From contig CAZHTC010000003.1 of NCBI GenBank assembly GCA_964535575.1, forward strand, positions 1 to 64,000: a DNA stretch of 64,000 bases. The letters run 5' to 3'. The translations under genes were made by a program, and so were the position numbers. Under the pieces are notes generated by a model. The model was not told the DNA's origin. It did no database searches and worked only from the letters and a program-made list of their open reading frames with translations. This document shows positions 9,733 through 18,594 of this stretch, piece by piece; position 1 is the stretch's first letter; the number at the start of each line of letters is the position of its first letter. The DNA is from JAGPCK01 sp964535575. Its GTDB lineage: Bacteria > Bacteroidota > Bacteroidia > UKL13-3.

Positions 9733-10566
9733 TTATTTGTTTATCAGGCTTACCACCATTCGTGCAAGTACTGCCATAACGAATATGGCAAACACAATTT
9801 TTATTTTAGCAGGATCTGTTTTTTGTGATGTTTTTACTCCCAGCGGAGCCAGAAAAAATGAGCCTAACGCGAGCGGAAGTATAATTGACCAGATTAAGTG
9901 ACCGGTTTGCCAGGCTACAGCTACAGGTAATGTCACGGGAGTAAACAAGTAGTACACAATTAGCGGAAAAACCAAAACCGTAATAACTCCGGTAGAAATA
10001 GAAGTGGCAATTTTGATATTCAACTTGAGGAAATTGGTGAATACCGGAATCATTACAATACCTCCGCCAAGTCCGGAGAGCGCAGTGACTAATCCGGTAA
10101 AGAAACCTGTAAGGGCATAGGCCGATGTTTTTACCTGAGCCGGTTCTTTTTCTCCGGCAGCAGCGCTTGTATTTTTCCAGAACATGCGCACCAGAAGCAA
10201 TACCAGCATGGATATAAAAAACACATTGAATTTATCTTTCGAGTAAAAATGCATTTGCGAAATGGCATACGATAGTCCAAGTGAAGTAACCACTCCGGGA
10301 AGCGAAGTGTACAGAATTTGTTTAGGAAAGAAATTACCCATCCGCACCTGTTTAATGCTGCTGATGGTGCCTGTAAAAGCGATGGTAGCAATGGAGTTTG
10401 CCAGAATAATGTTTACGGCCAAATCTTCATTTATTCCGGCCCTCGATAGGATGTAATCAATTACAGGTACAAAAATAACACCGCCACCCACACCTAACAT
10501 TCCGGAAAGAAAACCACCAAGTGCTCCAACCATAATGAGCAGAAAAACGTCACTCAATTCCAGCAC
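9733..10566 (-). CDS. TauE/SafE-family sulfite/organosulfonate exporter
   Basis: An inner-membrane protein of 277 aa with about eight hydrophobic segments. It has the duplicated glycine-rich motifs typical of the family: 'GALGGFLSGMLGVGGG' near residue 14 and 'GFFTGLVTALSGLGGG' near residue 154. The family exports sulfite, sulfoacetate or related anions, which would fit the persulfide dioxygenase nearby (its products include sulfite), but the two genes are not in one operon. The start codon is GTG and overlaps the TAG stop of the upstream protease gene by one base (TAGTG), implying translational coupling. Confidence 0.88.
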   Translation of the reverse strand: MLELSDVFLLIMVGALGGFLSGMLGVGGGVIFVPVIDYILSRAGINEDLAVNIILANSIATIAFTGTISSIKQVRMGNFFPKQILYTSLPGVVTSLGLSYAISQMHFYSKDKFNVFFISMLVLLLVRMFWKNTSAAAGEKEPAQVKTSAYALTGFFTGLVTALSGLGGGIVMIPVFTNFLKLNIKIATSISTGVITVLVFPLIVYYLFTPVTLPVAVAWQTGHLIWSIILPLALGSFFLAPLGVKTSQKTDPAKIKIVFAIFVMAVLARMVVSLINK

Positions 10567-12224
10567 TATTTTCCGGTTAAAATTTTACGATACAGATTCA
10601 AGTCGGCAAGCAATAACGTAGCCTGTTTAATATCAGGGTCATCATCAAAGGAGGCTTCTACACGTGCCCGCTGGTAATAATATCTTCTTGCAATTTCTTC
10701 TTCCAACAGTTCAATAATCTCCGTTTTATTTTTGATGATGTCGGCCTCTTTATCTTGTTGTAGTTTCAGTTTCAGTTTATCGTACGAATCTTTTATGGCA
10801 TCAAAATATTTTTCGTCCTGCGCTTTCTTTTTAAACTCCTCAAGGCTTTGTTCGGTTTTGGTATTGTAATCGTATTCTTTCCCTTTTATAAAATTTAGGA
10901 AGTCCTGAAAATCGGCATCAGATAAGCTAAAATTTTTCACTGCCGGAATGGAAGCATGTGTCGATCGGTATTTAGATGCATAATCGAATATAATAAGTTT
11001 ATTGATCAGGCTTTGCGCAACCGGACTCAACACACGTGCATCTACAGCCATATCGGGCGATACGCCACCGCCATCGTACACCTTGCGTCCGCCTTTGGTT
11101 TTAAATTCTTTTTTCAGTGAGTCGGCAAAACTCGCTACACTTCCATCGGCATTGCGGTGCGAATAGTCGAGCAATTGAATGCACCTGCCCGATGGAATAT
11201 AATATTTAGCGGTGGTTACTTTTAATTGCGTGTTGAATGAAAGCGGACGCGTGGATTGCACTAATCCCTTACCAAACGATTTTTGTCCTACCACCACGCC
11301 TCTGTCCAGGTCCTGAATGCTTCCGGCAACAATTTCGGATGCCGATGCTGAATTCTTACTTGTTAAAACAACTAGAGGAATTTCGGTATCAACAGGGGCG
11401 TTAAGTGTGTGATATGTTTTATCCCACTCAGTAACTTTTCCATGGGTGTTTACTACGAGTTGACCTTTGGGTGTAAATACGTTTACAATGTTTACTGCTT
11501 CGTGCAGTAATCCTCCCGGGTTTCCGCGCAGGTCAAGAATCACAGATGCGATTTTAGGATTCTTTTTTAATTCTTCCAGCGCTTCTTTTACTTCCTTGCC
11601 TGCGTTGGCTGTAAATCCGGTAAGTTTAATATATCCCGTGGTTTCATTTATCATTCCGAAAAAGGGAACATTTTTTACATGTATTTCCTCACGAATGATT
11701 TCTTTAACCAGTTCACCTTCTCCTTCCCGTTTTATTTTCAGAACTACTTTTGATTTAGGTTGTCCTTTCAGCAGCTTTCCCATTTCACTGGGGTTTTTGC
11801 CTTTTACCGATTTGCCATCAATTTCAAGTACCATATCACCGGCTCGTAAATCACTTTTTTGTGCAGGATAATCTTCATATACATCGGTAATAAGAATATA
11901 CTCTCCTTTTTGACCCACAGAAGCACCAATACCTACATACTGTCCCGATGTTTCAATTCGGTAATCTTCAATTTCTGCCTCCGAAATATAATTCGTATAC
12001 GGGTCGAGCGAATTGAGCATGGCATCAATTCCTGTTCGCATTAATTTTGACGGATTTATCTGGTCAACATAGTATGTGTTAATCTCTTTATAAAGTGTGG
12101 CGAAAATGTCGAGATTCTTACTTATTTCAAAGTAATCATTGGCAAACGAAAAGGAGAAAAATGAAAGAACTGCCAGCGTTCCGGTAATTTTAATTCTTCT
12201 CCAGTAAGCTCGGGAAAGTTTCAT
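10566..12224 (-). CDS. S41-family C-terminal processing peptidase
   Basis: A periplasmic, membrane-anchored serine protease of the Prc/CtpA type, 552 aa. A hydrophobic signal-anchor occupies about residues 12-28. A PDZ domain ('GIGASVGQKGEYILITDVY...AQKSDLRAGDMVLEIDGK') covers about 95-170. The tail-specific protease core has 'ILDLRGNPGGLLHEAV' followed by the nucleophile region 'SASASEIVAG' and the general-base Lys in 'GQKSFGKGLVQ'. The C-terminal helical region is charged. The family cleaves proteins near their C-termini; the substrates here are unknown. A potential -7 element (TATCTTTA) lies upstream of the start. Confidence 0.93.
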   Translation of the reverse strand: MKLSRAYWRRIKITGTLAVLSFFSFSFANDYFEISKNLDIFATLYKEINTYYVDQINPSKLMRTGIDAMLNSLDPYTNYISEAEIEDYRIETSGQYVGIGASVGQKGEYILITDVYEDYPAQKSDLRAGDMVLEIDGKSVKGKNPSEMGKLLKGQPKSKVVLKIKREGEGELVKEIIREEIHVKNVPFFGMINETTGYIKLTGFTANAGKEVKEALEELKKNPKIASVILDLRGNPGGLLHEAVNIVNVFTPKGQLVVNTHGKVTEWDKTYHTLNAPVDTEIPLVVLTSKNSASASEIVAGSIQDLDRGVVVGQKSFGKGLVQSTRPLSFNTQLKVTTAKYYIPSGRCIQLLDYSHRNADGSVASFADSLKKEFKTKGGRKVYDGGGVSPDMAVDARVLSPVAQSLINKLIIFDYASKYRSTHASIPAVKNFSLSDADFQDFLNFIKGKEYDYNTKTEQSLEEFKKKAQDEKYFDAIKDSYDKLKLKLQQDKEADIIKNKTEIIELLEEEIARRYYYQRARVEASFDDDPDIKQATLLLADLNLYRKILTGK

Positions 12225-12270
12225 AAAGTGCCGTTTTTTTATTTGGTAAAGATACTCAATTTAAGACTAA

Positions 12271-12495
12271 TTAAGTTAGCGGATCATGGCCATGACCACC
12301 CCAGGGATGACATCGCGAAATGCGTTTTAAACTTTTAACAAATCCTTTGAATGGGCCATATTTTTTAAACGCCTCAATGCTGTACTGGGAGCAAGTTGGA
12401 GTAAAACGGCATCCGTTAGGAAGCAAAGGTGATATACCCGCCTGATATATTTTTACCAGTAAAATAAAAAAAGCACTCAGCAGCTTAGTTAGCAT
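12271..12495 (-). CDS. yidD: membrane protein insertion efficiency factor YidD
   Basis: A small protein of 74 aa, the usual length, with an N-terminal hydrophobic/amphipathic helix and the signature 'YQAGISPLLPNGCRFTPTCS' followed by 'YGPFKGFVKSLKRISRCHPW'. It assists YidC-dependent insertion of membrane proteins. It overlaps the end of rnpA by 11 bases, the normal rpmH-rnpA-yidD arrangement. Confidence 0.96.
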   Translation of the reverse strand: MLTKLLSAFFILLVKIYQAGISPLLPNGCRFTPTCSQYSIEAFKKYGPFKGFVKSLKRISRCHPWGGHGHDPLT

Positions 12496-12880
12496 GTGTC
12501 GTTACTAATTTGGAGAGTACTTCTCTGAGAGGTAAATTTAATTGGTTGGATGGAAGCAGGGTTTTGCCCACATAGGTAATAAGTATGGCGGCTTGTTTAT
12601 TGTTGCTTTGCAAAGTGGTATATAGTTCATTTTTACAAAGCCTGTATATTTCCCTTATCTGTCGTTTTATCCGGTTTCGGTCGTGTGCTCGTTTAAACCT
12701 GCGCGAGGATACTGATATGAGTACCTGAGCCGGGTAAGTGCCCGGTAACTCGGTAAACAAAATGCTTACCCTGAACGGAAATTTGAATATTCCTTTACTG
12801 TTTTGCGCAAACAGTTGCTCAATAATTAACTGACTTGTAAGACGTTCTTCTTTGTGAAAACTGGATCCGTTTTGTTGCAC
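12485..12880 (-). CDS. rnpA: ribonuclease P protein component
   Basis: The protein subunit of RNase P, which helps the RNA subunit mature tRNA 5' ends. The length is 131 aa. The conserved RNA-binding stretch 'SSRRFKRAHDRNRIKRQIRE' is near residue 58. The gene sits between rpmH and yidD. A terminator-like hairpin separates it from rpmH (see 12900-12929), so its expression may depend on read-through or its own promoter. Confidence 0.95.
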   Translation of the reverse strand: MQQNGSSFHKEERLTSQLIIEQLFAQNSKGIFKFPFRVSILFTELPGTYPAQVLISVSSRRFKRAHDRNRIKRQIREIYRLCKNELYTTLQSNNKQAAILITYVGKTLLPSNQLNLPLREVLSKLVTTHAN

Positions 12881-12899
12881 TGTTCAAAGGTACTTAAAT

Positions 12900-12929
12900 A
12901 AAAAAGCTCCGAAAGGTGATTCCGGAGCT
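12900..12929 (-). terminator. terminator or attenuator between rpmH and rnpA
   Basis: On the minus strand the sequence forms AGCTCCG/CGGAGCT (7-bp stem) followed by six T. It starts 26 bases after the rpmH stop and ends 19 bases before the rnpA start. It would reduce transcription into rnpA-yidD. Confidence 0.8.
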
Positions 12930-12954
12930 GATATTAATATTTTAACGCAGGGTA

Positions 12955-13113
12955 TTAACGTTTGTGTCTTTTCTCGTCAGAAACGGTCAATTTTTTTCTG
13001 CCTCTTGCCCTTCTTCTGGCTATGGTGGCGCGGCCATTGGCAGTTGCCATACGATCTCTGAAACCGTGTTTGTTTTTTCTCTTTCTTACTGAGGGCTGAT
13101 ATGTACGTATCAT
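12955..13113 (-). CDS. rpmH: 50S ribosomal protein L34
   Basis: A 52-residue, highly basic ribosomal protein, starting MIRTYQPSVRKRKNKHG and containing 'GFRDRMATANGRATIARRRA', the L34 signature. It lies directly upstream of rnpA in the conserved order. The ATG at 13113 and TAA at 12955 give the standard length with a short Bacteroidota-type C-terminal tail. Confidence 0.97.
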   Translation of the reverse strand: MIRTYQPSVRKRKNKHGFRDRMATANGRATIARRRARGRKKLTVSDEKRHKR

Positions 13114-13239
13114 CGCTTAAAAAATTTTGGACTGCAAAGATAGGGAAGCAGGCAACAAATAAAAATTTTTTTCCATTTTTAGCATTTTACGCAATCAAAT
13201 CACCTGTAAACTTTATTATTGAGCACCATTTAACTGCAA

Positions 13240-14973
13240 ATGAAATACAAAATCGGGGCCTCTCACCCTCATCGGCACATGATCGATATTGAGATTTATA
13301 TTTCTGGACATCAGGCTAATAATTTGTCCGTTCAGTTGCCATCGTGGCGTCCCGGAAGGTACGAACTGGGCAATTTTGCTAAAAATGTAAAGGATTGGCG
13401 GGCGGTCGACAGCAACGGAAATGCCCTGCCTTTTATTAAAACAACCAAAGACCTGTGGGTGATTCAAACCCCAGAAGTTAAGGAAATTGTAGTGAAGTAC
13501 AGCTACTTTGCCAATGAACTAACGGCCGGAAGCAGTTGCTATAACGAAGAGATGCTTTACGTAAATCCTGTAAACTGCCTCATGTATGTTGCAGGCAGAG
13601 AAAATGAACCAGCCGAAGTGGAAATAGTGGGAATGGAGGAGGCCTGCGAGATTGCCTGCCAGATGGAACATAAAAGTAAATGGATACTTACCGCGCCAAA
13701 TTTTGATTACCTGGCCGACAGTCCCTTTATTGTGAGCAGGCACCTTAAGCACTTTCATTTTTTACTGGGTGAGGCGGAGATTCATTTATGGTTCACCGGA
13801 AATTTTACGGGCGATTTTGGCGAAATACTGGAGCATACACACGCTTACTGTAAAAAGCAGGTTACGGTTTTTGGCGAACTACCATGTGAAAAATATCATT
13901 TCCTGTATCATATTTTACCCTATCGCTTTCACCATGGAGTAGAACATTTGGATTCAACTGTGATTGCCCTTGGCCCCGATGTAAATTTTGGTCAGATTGA
14001 ATTTTACCGGGAGTTTTTATCGGTGAGTTCACACGAGTTCTACCACCTGTGGAATATTAAGCGCATTCGCCCGGTTGAAATGTGGCCGTATGATTTTACA
14101 AAAGAAAATTACTCGCGGCAGGGGTATGTATATGAAGGCATCACCACCTATATGGGTGATTTAATGTTGTTGCGGTCCGAGGTATTTGAGTGGGACGAAT
14201 ACGCTGCCAAATTCAGCGAGTTTTTGCAGCGCCATTTTGATAATTACGGGCGGTATCATTTATCGGTTGCAGCCAGTTCATGGGATACCTGGCTTGACGG
14301 ATATGTGCCGGGCGTGTTTGGCCGTAAGGTTTCTATTTATGTAGAAGGAGCACTGGCCGCATTTATTCTGGATACCATACTAATGAAAACCAGCGGAAAT
14401 AAAATAAATGCCGATGAACTGATGCGCAGGTTGTACACCGACTTTTACAAGGAGGGAAAAGGTTATTCGCAACATGACTACCTGCAACTTATAAATGAAT
14501 TGAGCGGTACATCCCAGCAAAAATATTTTGATGAGGTATTAGAAGGTTGTGGATTTATTGAGAAATACCTGCCCGAAGCATTGCACTATATAGGATGTGA
14601 CCTGCAGCAAACCCATTCGCCCGACTTTGCCGAGCGGATATGGGGAGTAAAATCGTTACCCGAAAACGGAAACCTTACTGTAAAAATGGTTGCACCCGGT
14701 TCTCCGGCCGATAAAGCAGGAATGGCCGAAGGAGATGTGATTTTTTCTGTTGATGATTTGCCTTTGTCGGAAGTGGCCGATGCAAACGGATGGCTAAATA
14801 CTTTTGCTTCATCCGCTCATTTGCTACAGGTTAAAAGCAATCACCGGGTAAAGGAAATGAAGTTGCAGGCCGACAAGGGCACTTATTGGAACCGGTACCA
14901 TATTGTGAAACGGCCCGATGCGACCCAACCGCAAAAGGAATCATTTAAGTTTTGGGCGCATCAATCCTTTTAA
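13240..14973 (+). CDS. M61-family glycyl aminopeptidase-like metallopeptidase with PDZ domain
   Basis: A zinc peptidase of 577 aa. An N-terminal beta-rich domain precedes a gluzincin catalytic core with 'SSHEFYHLWNIKRIRP' (HExxH at about residues 265-269), followed by 'YEGITTYMGDLML', which carries the third zinc ligand Glu. A C-terminal PDZ domain ('GSPADKAGMAEGDVIFSVDD') covers about 475-550. No signal peptide is visible at the chosen start, so the protein is probably cytoplasmic. The family removes N-terminal glycine or alanine. The next gene begins after a short gap on the same strand. Confidence 0.92.
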   Translation: MKYKIGASHPHRHMIDIEIYISGHQANNLSVQLPSWRPGRYELGNFAKNVKDWRAVDSNGNALPFIKTTKDLWVIQTPEVKEIVVKYSYFANELTAGSSCYNEEMLYVNPVNCLMYVAGRENEPAEVEIVGMEEACEIACQMEHKSKWILTAPNFDYLADSPFIVSRHLKHFHFLLGEAEIHLWFTGNFTGDFGEILEHTHAYCKKQVTVFGELPCEKYHFLYHILPYRFHHGVEHLDSTVIALGPDVNFGQIEFYREFLSVSSHEFYHLWNIKRIRPVEMWPYDFTKENYSRQGYVYEGITTYMGDLMLLRSEVFEWDEYAAKFSEFLQRHFDNYGRYHLSVAASSWDTWLDGYVPGVFGRKVSIYVEGALAAFILDTILMKTSGNKINADELMRRLYTDFYKEGKGYSQHDYLQLINELSGTSQQKYFDEVLEGCGFIEKYLPEALHYIGCDLQQTHSPDFAERIWGVKSLPENGNLTVKMVAPGSPADKAGMAEGDVIFSVDDLPLSEVADANGWLNTFASSAHLLQVKSNHRVKEMKLQADKGTYWNRYHIVKRPDATQPQKESFKFWAHQSF

Positions 14974-14992
14974 TTCTTTACGCATCTCATCG

Positions 14993-14999
14993 TATCTTG
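14993..14999 (+). promoter_or_regulatory. -7 promoter element 5 bases before a GTG start
   Basis: TATCTTG is followed by CACAG and then the GTG start of the WaaE-like glycosyltransferase. This is the same geometry as at ispH, tsaB and gluQ. Confidence 0.4.
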
Positions 15000-15004
15000 C
15001 ACAG

Positions 15005-15781
15005 GTGAATATTCAATTGTCGGTAGTTATTATTACTTTTAATGAAGAGCACAATATTGCCCGATGCATTGAATCGGTGCGGGGTGTTGCGGATGATATT
15101 CTTATTATAGATTCACACTCAACCGATGCTACCCGCGATATTGCACAGGCCATGGGAGCCCGTGTGGTGGAACATGATTTTGACGGCCATATTCAGCAAA
15201 AAAACAGGGCTGCTTCATTAGCCAAACACGATTACGTACTCTCATTGGATGCCGATGAAGCCCTGAGTGAAGAATTGAAAATTTCGGTACTACAGGTAAA
15301 ACAAAACTGGAAATACGATGCTTATCAAATGAACCGATGTACCAACTGGTGCGGCACATGGATAAAACACAGTGGCTGGTATCCTGATAAAAAACTGCGT
15401 ATGTGGGATCGGAGAAAAGGAGCGTGGGGAGGAGTAAACCCACACGATAAATGGGAACTGGAGGGTGGAAGTGACAATTTTCAATGGATAAGCGGAGATA
15501 TTTTACACTACAGTTATTACACGGTTGAAGAACATTGGGCGCAGGCCGAAAAATTCAGTACGATTGCGGCAAAAGCGATGCACCTGCAGGGGAAACGTAT
15601 TTCCAGGTTAGGAGTTTATCTCAAAACAATTTCAAAGTTTATTCGCAATTATATTTTACGGGCCGGTTTTTTAGATGGTCTCCCGGGTTTTACCGTGTGT
15701 AAAATTACCGCCTGGGAAACGTATCGGAAATACAAAAAACTATATGGCATACAGCAGAATGAAGTATTAGATGGTAATTGA
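15005..15781 (+). CDS. family 2 glycosyltransferase, WaaE/KdtX-like
   Basis: A GT-A fold sugar transferase of about 258 aa, probably cytoplasmic and acting on LPS core or another surface glycan. It begins 'QLSVVIITFNEEHNIARCIE', has 'VADDILIIDSHSTDAT' and the metal-binding 'SLDADEAL' (DXD type), then 'HSGWYPDKKLRMWDR' as in WaaE relatives. The GTG start at 15005 is chosen because the family begins there; the open frame extends to 14918 but that part overlaps the M61 gene and shows no homology. The acceptor is unknown. Confidence 0.88.
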   Translation: MNIQLSVVIITFNEEHNIARCIESVRGVADDILIIDSHSTDATRDIAQAMGARVVEHDFDGHIQQKNRAASLAKHDYVLSLDADEALSEELKISVLQVKQNWKYDAYQMNRCTNWCGTWIKHSGWYPDKKLRMWDRRKGAWGGVNPHDKWELEGGSDNFQWISGDILHYSYYTVEEHWAQAEKFSTIAAKAMHLQGKRISRLGVYLKTISKFIRNYILRAGFLDGLPGFTVCKITAWETYRKYKKLYGIQQNEVLDGN

Positions 15782-15841
15782 TTCTAAATTCTTGTTGTAA
15801 TTTGGCACGATATTTCAATACACTAAATAAATTTAAAATTT

Positions 15842-16396
15842 ATGAAACGCATTTTACTTCTGATGGTGGCAGCAACTTTTGTTTTTGCCTGCGGAACACG
15901 AAAAAAAAGTACTACTGAAGGAATGACTGAAGTTACGGGTCCGTTCAGTGCAAAAAAATATCAGAGCGACCGCAGATTTTTCAGAGCCACCGGAAGCGGG
16001 GAGAGCATTAATCTGGAGGCAGCACGCAGCCAAGCCATGTTATTGGCGAAACAACGATTGGCATCGGCTGTACAAACTCAAATTAAAAGTGTGCAGGAAG
16101 CATACAGCAGCGACCGCAAGGCCGAAGCCGGTACCGAGTTTGAACAACGCTTTCAGAATTTAACCCGCGAAGTGCTTAATCAGATTATTGTGGATATTGC
16201 TACCATTGGCGATAAAACTTTTCAGAAAACTGATAAAAGTTATGTTGCTCATATTGCCATTGAAGCGCGTAAAAAAACCACTTACAAAAAACTGAAAGAG
16301 ATTGCCAAGCAAAAAACTACTTTATCCGACAAGGACAAAAAGTATATTGAAGAAATGATTGACTCGGCCATTAAAGATCTGGATGATGGAGAATAA
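15842..16396 (+). CDS. LPP20-like lipoprotein
   Basis: A small lipoprotein of 184 aa. The signal peptide ends at 'VAATFVFAC', with the lipid-modified Cys at residue 17. The body has 'FRATGSGESINLEAARSQAM', a pattern typical of the LPP20 fold, in which secreted lipoproteins process 'A..A...A' helices, followed by a long charged helix. Such proteins are surface or envelope components of unknown function. A strong convergent terminator follows. Confidence 0.8.
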   Translation: MKRILLLMVAATFVFACGTRKKSTTEGMTEVTGPFSAKKYQSDRRFFRATGSGESINLEAARSQAMLLAKQRLASAVQTQIKSVQEAYSSDRKAEAGTEFEQRFQNLTREVLNQIIVDIATIGDKTFQKTDKSYVAHIAIEARKKTTYKKLKEIAKQKTTLSDKDKKYIEEMIDSAIKDLDDGE

Positions 16397-16424
16397 TTAA
16401 GGAAGTTTCTCTTCTATACCTGGG

Positions 16425-16462
16425 ATAGTCCGCAAGCGTTTGTTTGCGGACTATTTTGTTTT
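16425..16462 (+). terminator. bidirectional terminator after the LPP20-like gene
   Basis: A perfect 11-bp stem, atagtccgcaa/ttgcggactat, with an 8-base loop, is followed by tttgtttt. The right arm overlaps the last codons and stop of the minus-strand crtW-like gene. Confidence 0.85.
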
Positions 16463-17131
16463 CCATAGTTTCCACCAGGGCATATGTGGCTGGTCGTGGT
16501 GCTCGTAATGGTAACCGAAAAAATAACAGGAAAGAAAACCCCACAAGTGGTTTTTCCTTTGTGAGCGCGATTTATGCGGGTTGTTCAACTGCTCCGGATT
16601 TTTATGCGGCAGGTAGGTGCCAACATAAAACAACTGAACCGTGCTCAGAACGGAGGGAATTATCCAGAATAAAATCAGATTTGTTTGAGGAATGTGGAGT
16701 ACATAATTAAACACATTAAAAACAATAGCGGGAATAATAAACTGCTGCCAACTGAGGTATTGGAAAATAAACCGCAGGTACCATGTTATAAAATTGCCTT
16801 CATGGTAATCGGGGTCGGCTGTGGTGGCTACATGTGCGTGGTGCAACCGGTGCTTGGGCAATATGCGGTAGTAGGGTAAGGAGGCATACAGCAACAAAGC
16901 AAGCTGACCTATTAATGTGTTGGTTTTTTTGTTTGCGCTCACCGTACCGTGCATGGCATCGTGTGCTGTGATAAATAAACCCGTGTACAAATGCATTTGC
17001 ATTAGCATGAACACCATCCAGACCGGGTTTTGCCAAACTACTTGGTAGCCCATTAAAAAAACAAAGGTGCCGCCCCACAGAGTGATGATGGTGAGGGCAA
17101 CCGCAACCCCGGTTAGTGAATTATTTTTCAA
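16451..17131 (-). CDS. crtW: CrtW-like beta-carotene ketolase (membrane fatty acid hydroxylase/desaturase fold)
   Basis: An integral membrane di-iron oxygenase of 226 aa. Histidine clusters are in the CrtW positions: 'HDAMHG' (His57, His61), 'HRLHHAH' (His94-100) and 'FFGYHYEHHDQPHMPWWKLW' at the C-terminus. The stretch 'FYVGTYLPHKNPEQLNNPHK' is characteristic of 4-ketolases rather than general desaturases. The expected reaction is addition of a 4-keto group to a beta-ionone ring. It overlaps the glutathione peroxidase gene by 11 bases and is downstream of ispH and a cruF-like gene, which supports a carotenoid role. Another fatty-acid desaturase activity cannot be excluded from sequence alone. 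Confidence 0.85.
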   Translation of the reverse strand: MKNNSLTGVAVALTIITLWGGTFVFLMGYQVVWQNPVWMVFMLMQMHLYTGLFITAHDAMHGTVSANKKTNTLIGQLALLLYASLPYYRILPKHRLHHAHVATTADPDYHEGNFITWYLRFIFQYLSWQQFIIPAIVFNVFNYVLHIPQTNLILFWIIPSVLSTVQLFYVGTYLPHKNPEQLNNPHKSRSQRKNHLWGFLSCYFFGYHYEHHDQPHMPWWKLWKTK

Positions 17132-17705
17132 TCAGCGAAATCAATGTTTCATCAAACGGTTTTACGGCCGATGGGAAATACTGTATCAGCTCGCCTTTTT
17201 CGCTTATCAGAAATTTATTAAAATTCCATTTTACTTCGTAATCGCCTTTGCCGTTTAATGCTTTTTGAGTGAGCCACTGGTAAACCGCATGCTGATTATT
17301 CCCTTTCACTTCTATTTTATCGGTGAGCAAAAAGCTTACACCATAATTTTTTTTGCAAAAACTCTGAATGGCTTCATTGCTTCCCGGTTCCTGCCCGCCA
17401 AACTGATTGCAAGGAAACCCGATTAAAACCAATTTGTCTTTGTATTTTTGGTGAAGTTTTTCCATATCGGTGTATTGCGAAGTATAACCGCATTCGGAAG
17501 CTACATTCACACACAGTACTTTTTTCCCTTTCAGGTCAGCGAAGTTGATTGTTTTTCCGTCAATGCCGGTAACGGATAAATCATAAAACGATTTTGCGGC
17601 AGGATGTACGGAGGGGTCTAGTTTGTAGGTTTTGAATTTAAAACTGTAAAACACGAAGCCTGCCGCAGCAATAAGTAATCCTATAACAAGTGCTTTCATC
17701 ATCAT
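17121..17705 (-). CDS. glutathione peroxidase-family thiol peroxidase
   Basis: A peroxidase of 194 aa. An N-terminal hydrophobic segment (about residues 5-20) indicates periplasmic or membrane-anchored location. Family motifs are 'VNVASECGYTSQY' with the peroxidatic Cys72, 'GFPCNQFGGQEPG' with the Gln of the catalytic tetrad and a second Cys, and 'WNFNKFL' with the Trp and Asn. The cysteine form is probably thioredoxin-dependent. It sits 6 bases after the ispH stop and overlaps the crtW-like gene, so it is likely cotranscribed with carotenoid genes and may protect lipids or pigment from peroxidation. Confidence 0.93.
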   Translation of the reverse strand: MMMKALVIGLLIAAAGFVFYSFKFKTYKLDPSVHPAAKSFYDLSVTGIDGKTINFADLKGKKVLCVNVASECGYTSQYTDMEKLHQKYKDKLVLIGFPCNQFGGQEPGSNEAIQSFCKKNYGVSFLLTDKIEVKGNNQHAVYQWLTQKALNGKGDYEVKWNFNKFLISEKGELIQYFPSAVKPFDETLISLIEK

Positions 17706-17711
17706 ATCTGT

Positions 17712-18557
17712 TTAAAATTTTTCAATTGCATTTTTTACATCTTCCATAAGCCATAGCGGGGTAGAGGTGGCTCCACAAATGCCTACGGTATTGTTTTGAC
17801 TAAACCATTCAGGATTTAATTCATTAACCGCGCTCACCATATAGGTTTCGGGATTATTGTCCTTGCATACATCAAACAGTACTTTGCCGTTTGAGGATTT
17901 ACGGCCCGATACAAATACAATTTTATCATGCTGCTTCGCAAATTCCCTCAGTTGAATATCGCGGTTGGAAACCTGCCTGCAAAGGGTGTCGTTAAAATCT
18001 ACTTCTACCCCGCGTTTTTCCAGTTCTGCTTTCAGGGCGTAGAGGTTTTTGGTGCGTTTGGTGGTTTGGCTGTAGAGCGCCACTTTTTTGGGAAGGGTAA
18101 CCTCATCCAGTTCTTCAAATTTTTCAATCACAATTGCATCGCCACCGGTTTGCCCTTTTAATCCGTTTACCTCGGCATGCCCGTGTTTTCCGTAAATAAG
18201 AATGGGTGTGTTTTCGCTATAAGCTTCGCGTACCCTGTTTTGCAATTTAAGCACCACGGGGCACGAGGCATCTATCAGTTCAATATCGTTGTCGAGGGCA
18301 GTTTTATAGGTTTCGGGCGGTTCACCATGGGCGCGTATTAGCACTCGTTCGTTGTGCAGCGTTAGCAGCCGGGTATGATCAATTATTTCCAGGCCCTTTG
18401 CCTTCAGACGTTCCACTTCTTCTTCATTGTGTACGATATCTCCCAGACAATACAGTTTCCCGTATTCGTTCAGGTAATCTTCGGCCATTTGAATGGCGTA
18501 CACTACCCCAAAACAAAATCCCGAGTGATCGTCAATGGTTACTTTAAGCTGTTTCAC
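17712..18557 (-). CDS. ispH: 4-hydroxy-3-methylbut-2-enyl diphosphate reductase
   Basis: The last enzyme of the MEP pathway, converting HMBPP to IPP and DMAPP with a [4Fe-4S] cluster. The protein is 281 aa. Cluster cysteines are in 'HSGFCFGV' (Cys15), 'DASCPVV' and 'DTLCRQVSNR'; 'RAHGEPPE' and 'SGRKSSNG' are family motifs. The GTG start at 18557 is chosen because homologs begin there and a TAACTTTG element lies just upstream; the frame extends to 18614 without homology. It is flanked by carotenoid genes, consistent with precursor supply. Confidence 0.96.
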   Translation of the reverse strand: MKQLKVTIDDHSGFCFGVVYAIQMAEDYLNEYGKLYCLGDIVHNEEEVERLKAKGLEIIDHTRLLTLHNERVLIRAHGEPPETYKTALDNDIELIDASCPVVLKLQNRVREAYSENTPILIYGKHGHAEVNGLKGQTGGDAIVIEKFEELDEVTLPKKVALYSQTTKRTKNLYALKAELEKRGVEVDFNDTLCRQVSNRDIQLREFAKQHDKIVFVSGRKSSNGKVLFDVCKDNNPETYMVSAVNELNPEWFSQNNTVGICGATSTPLWLMEDVKNAIEKF

Positions 18558-18562
18558 GGCTG

Positions 18563-18570
18563 CAAAGTTA
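18563..18570 (-). promoter_or_regulatory. -7 promoter element of ispH, 5 bases from the GTG start
   Basis: TAACTTTG on the minus strand exactly matches TAnnTTTG and is followed by CAGCC and the GTG of ispH. It lies in the gap after the cruF-like gene, so ispH may have its own leaderless transcript. Confidence 0.55.
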
Positions 18571-18594
18571 AACCAAAAAGGGGTGCAAATTGTT

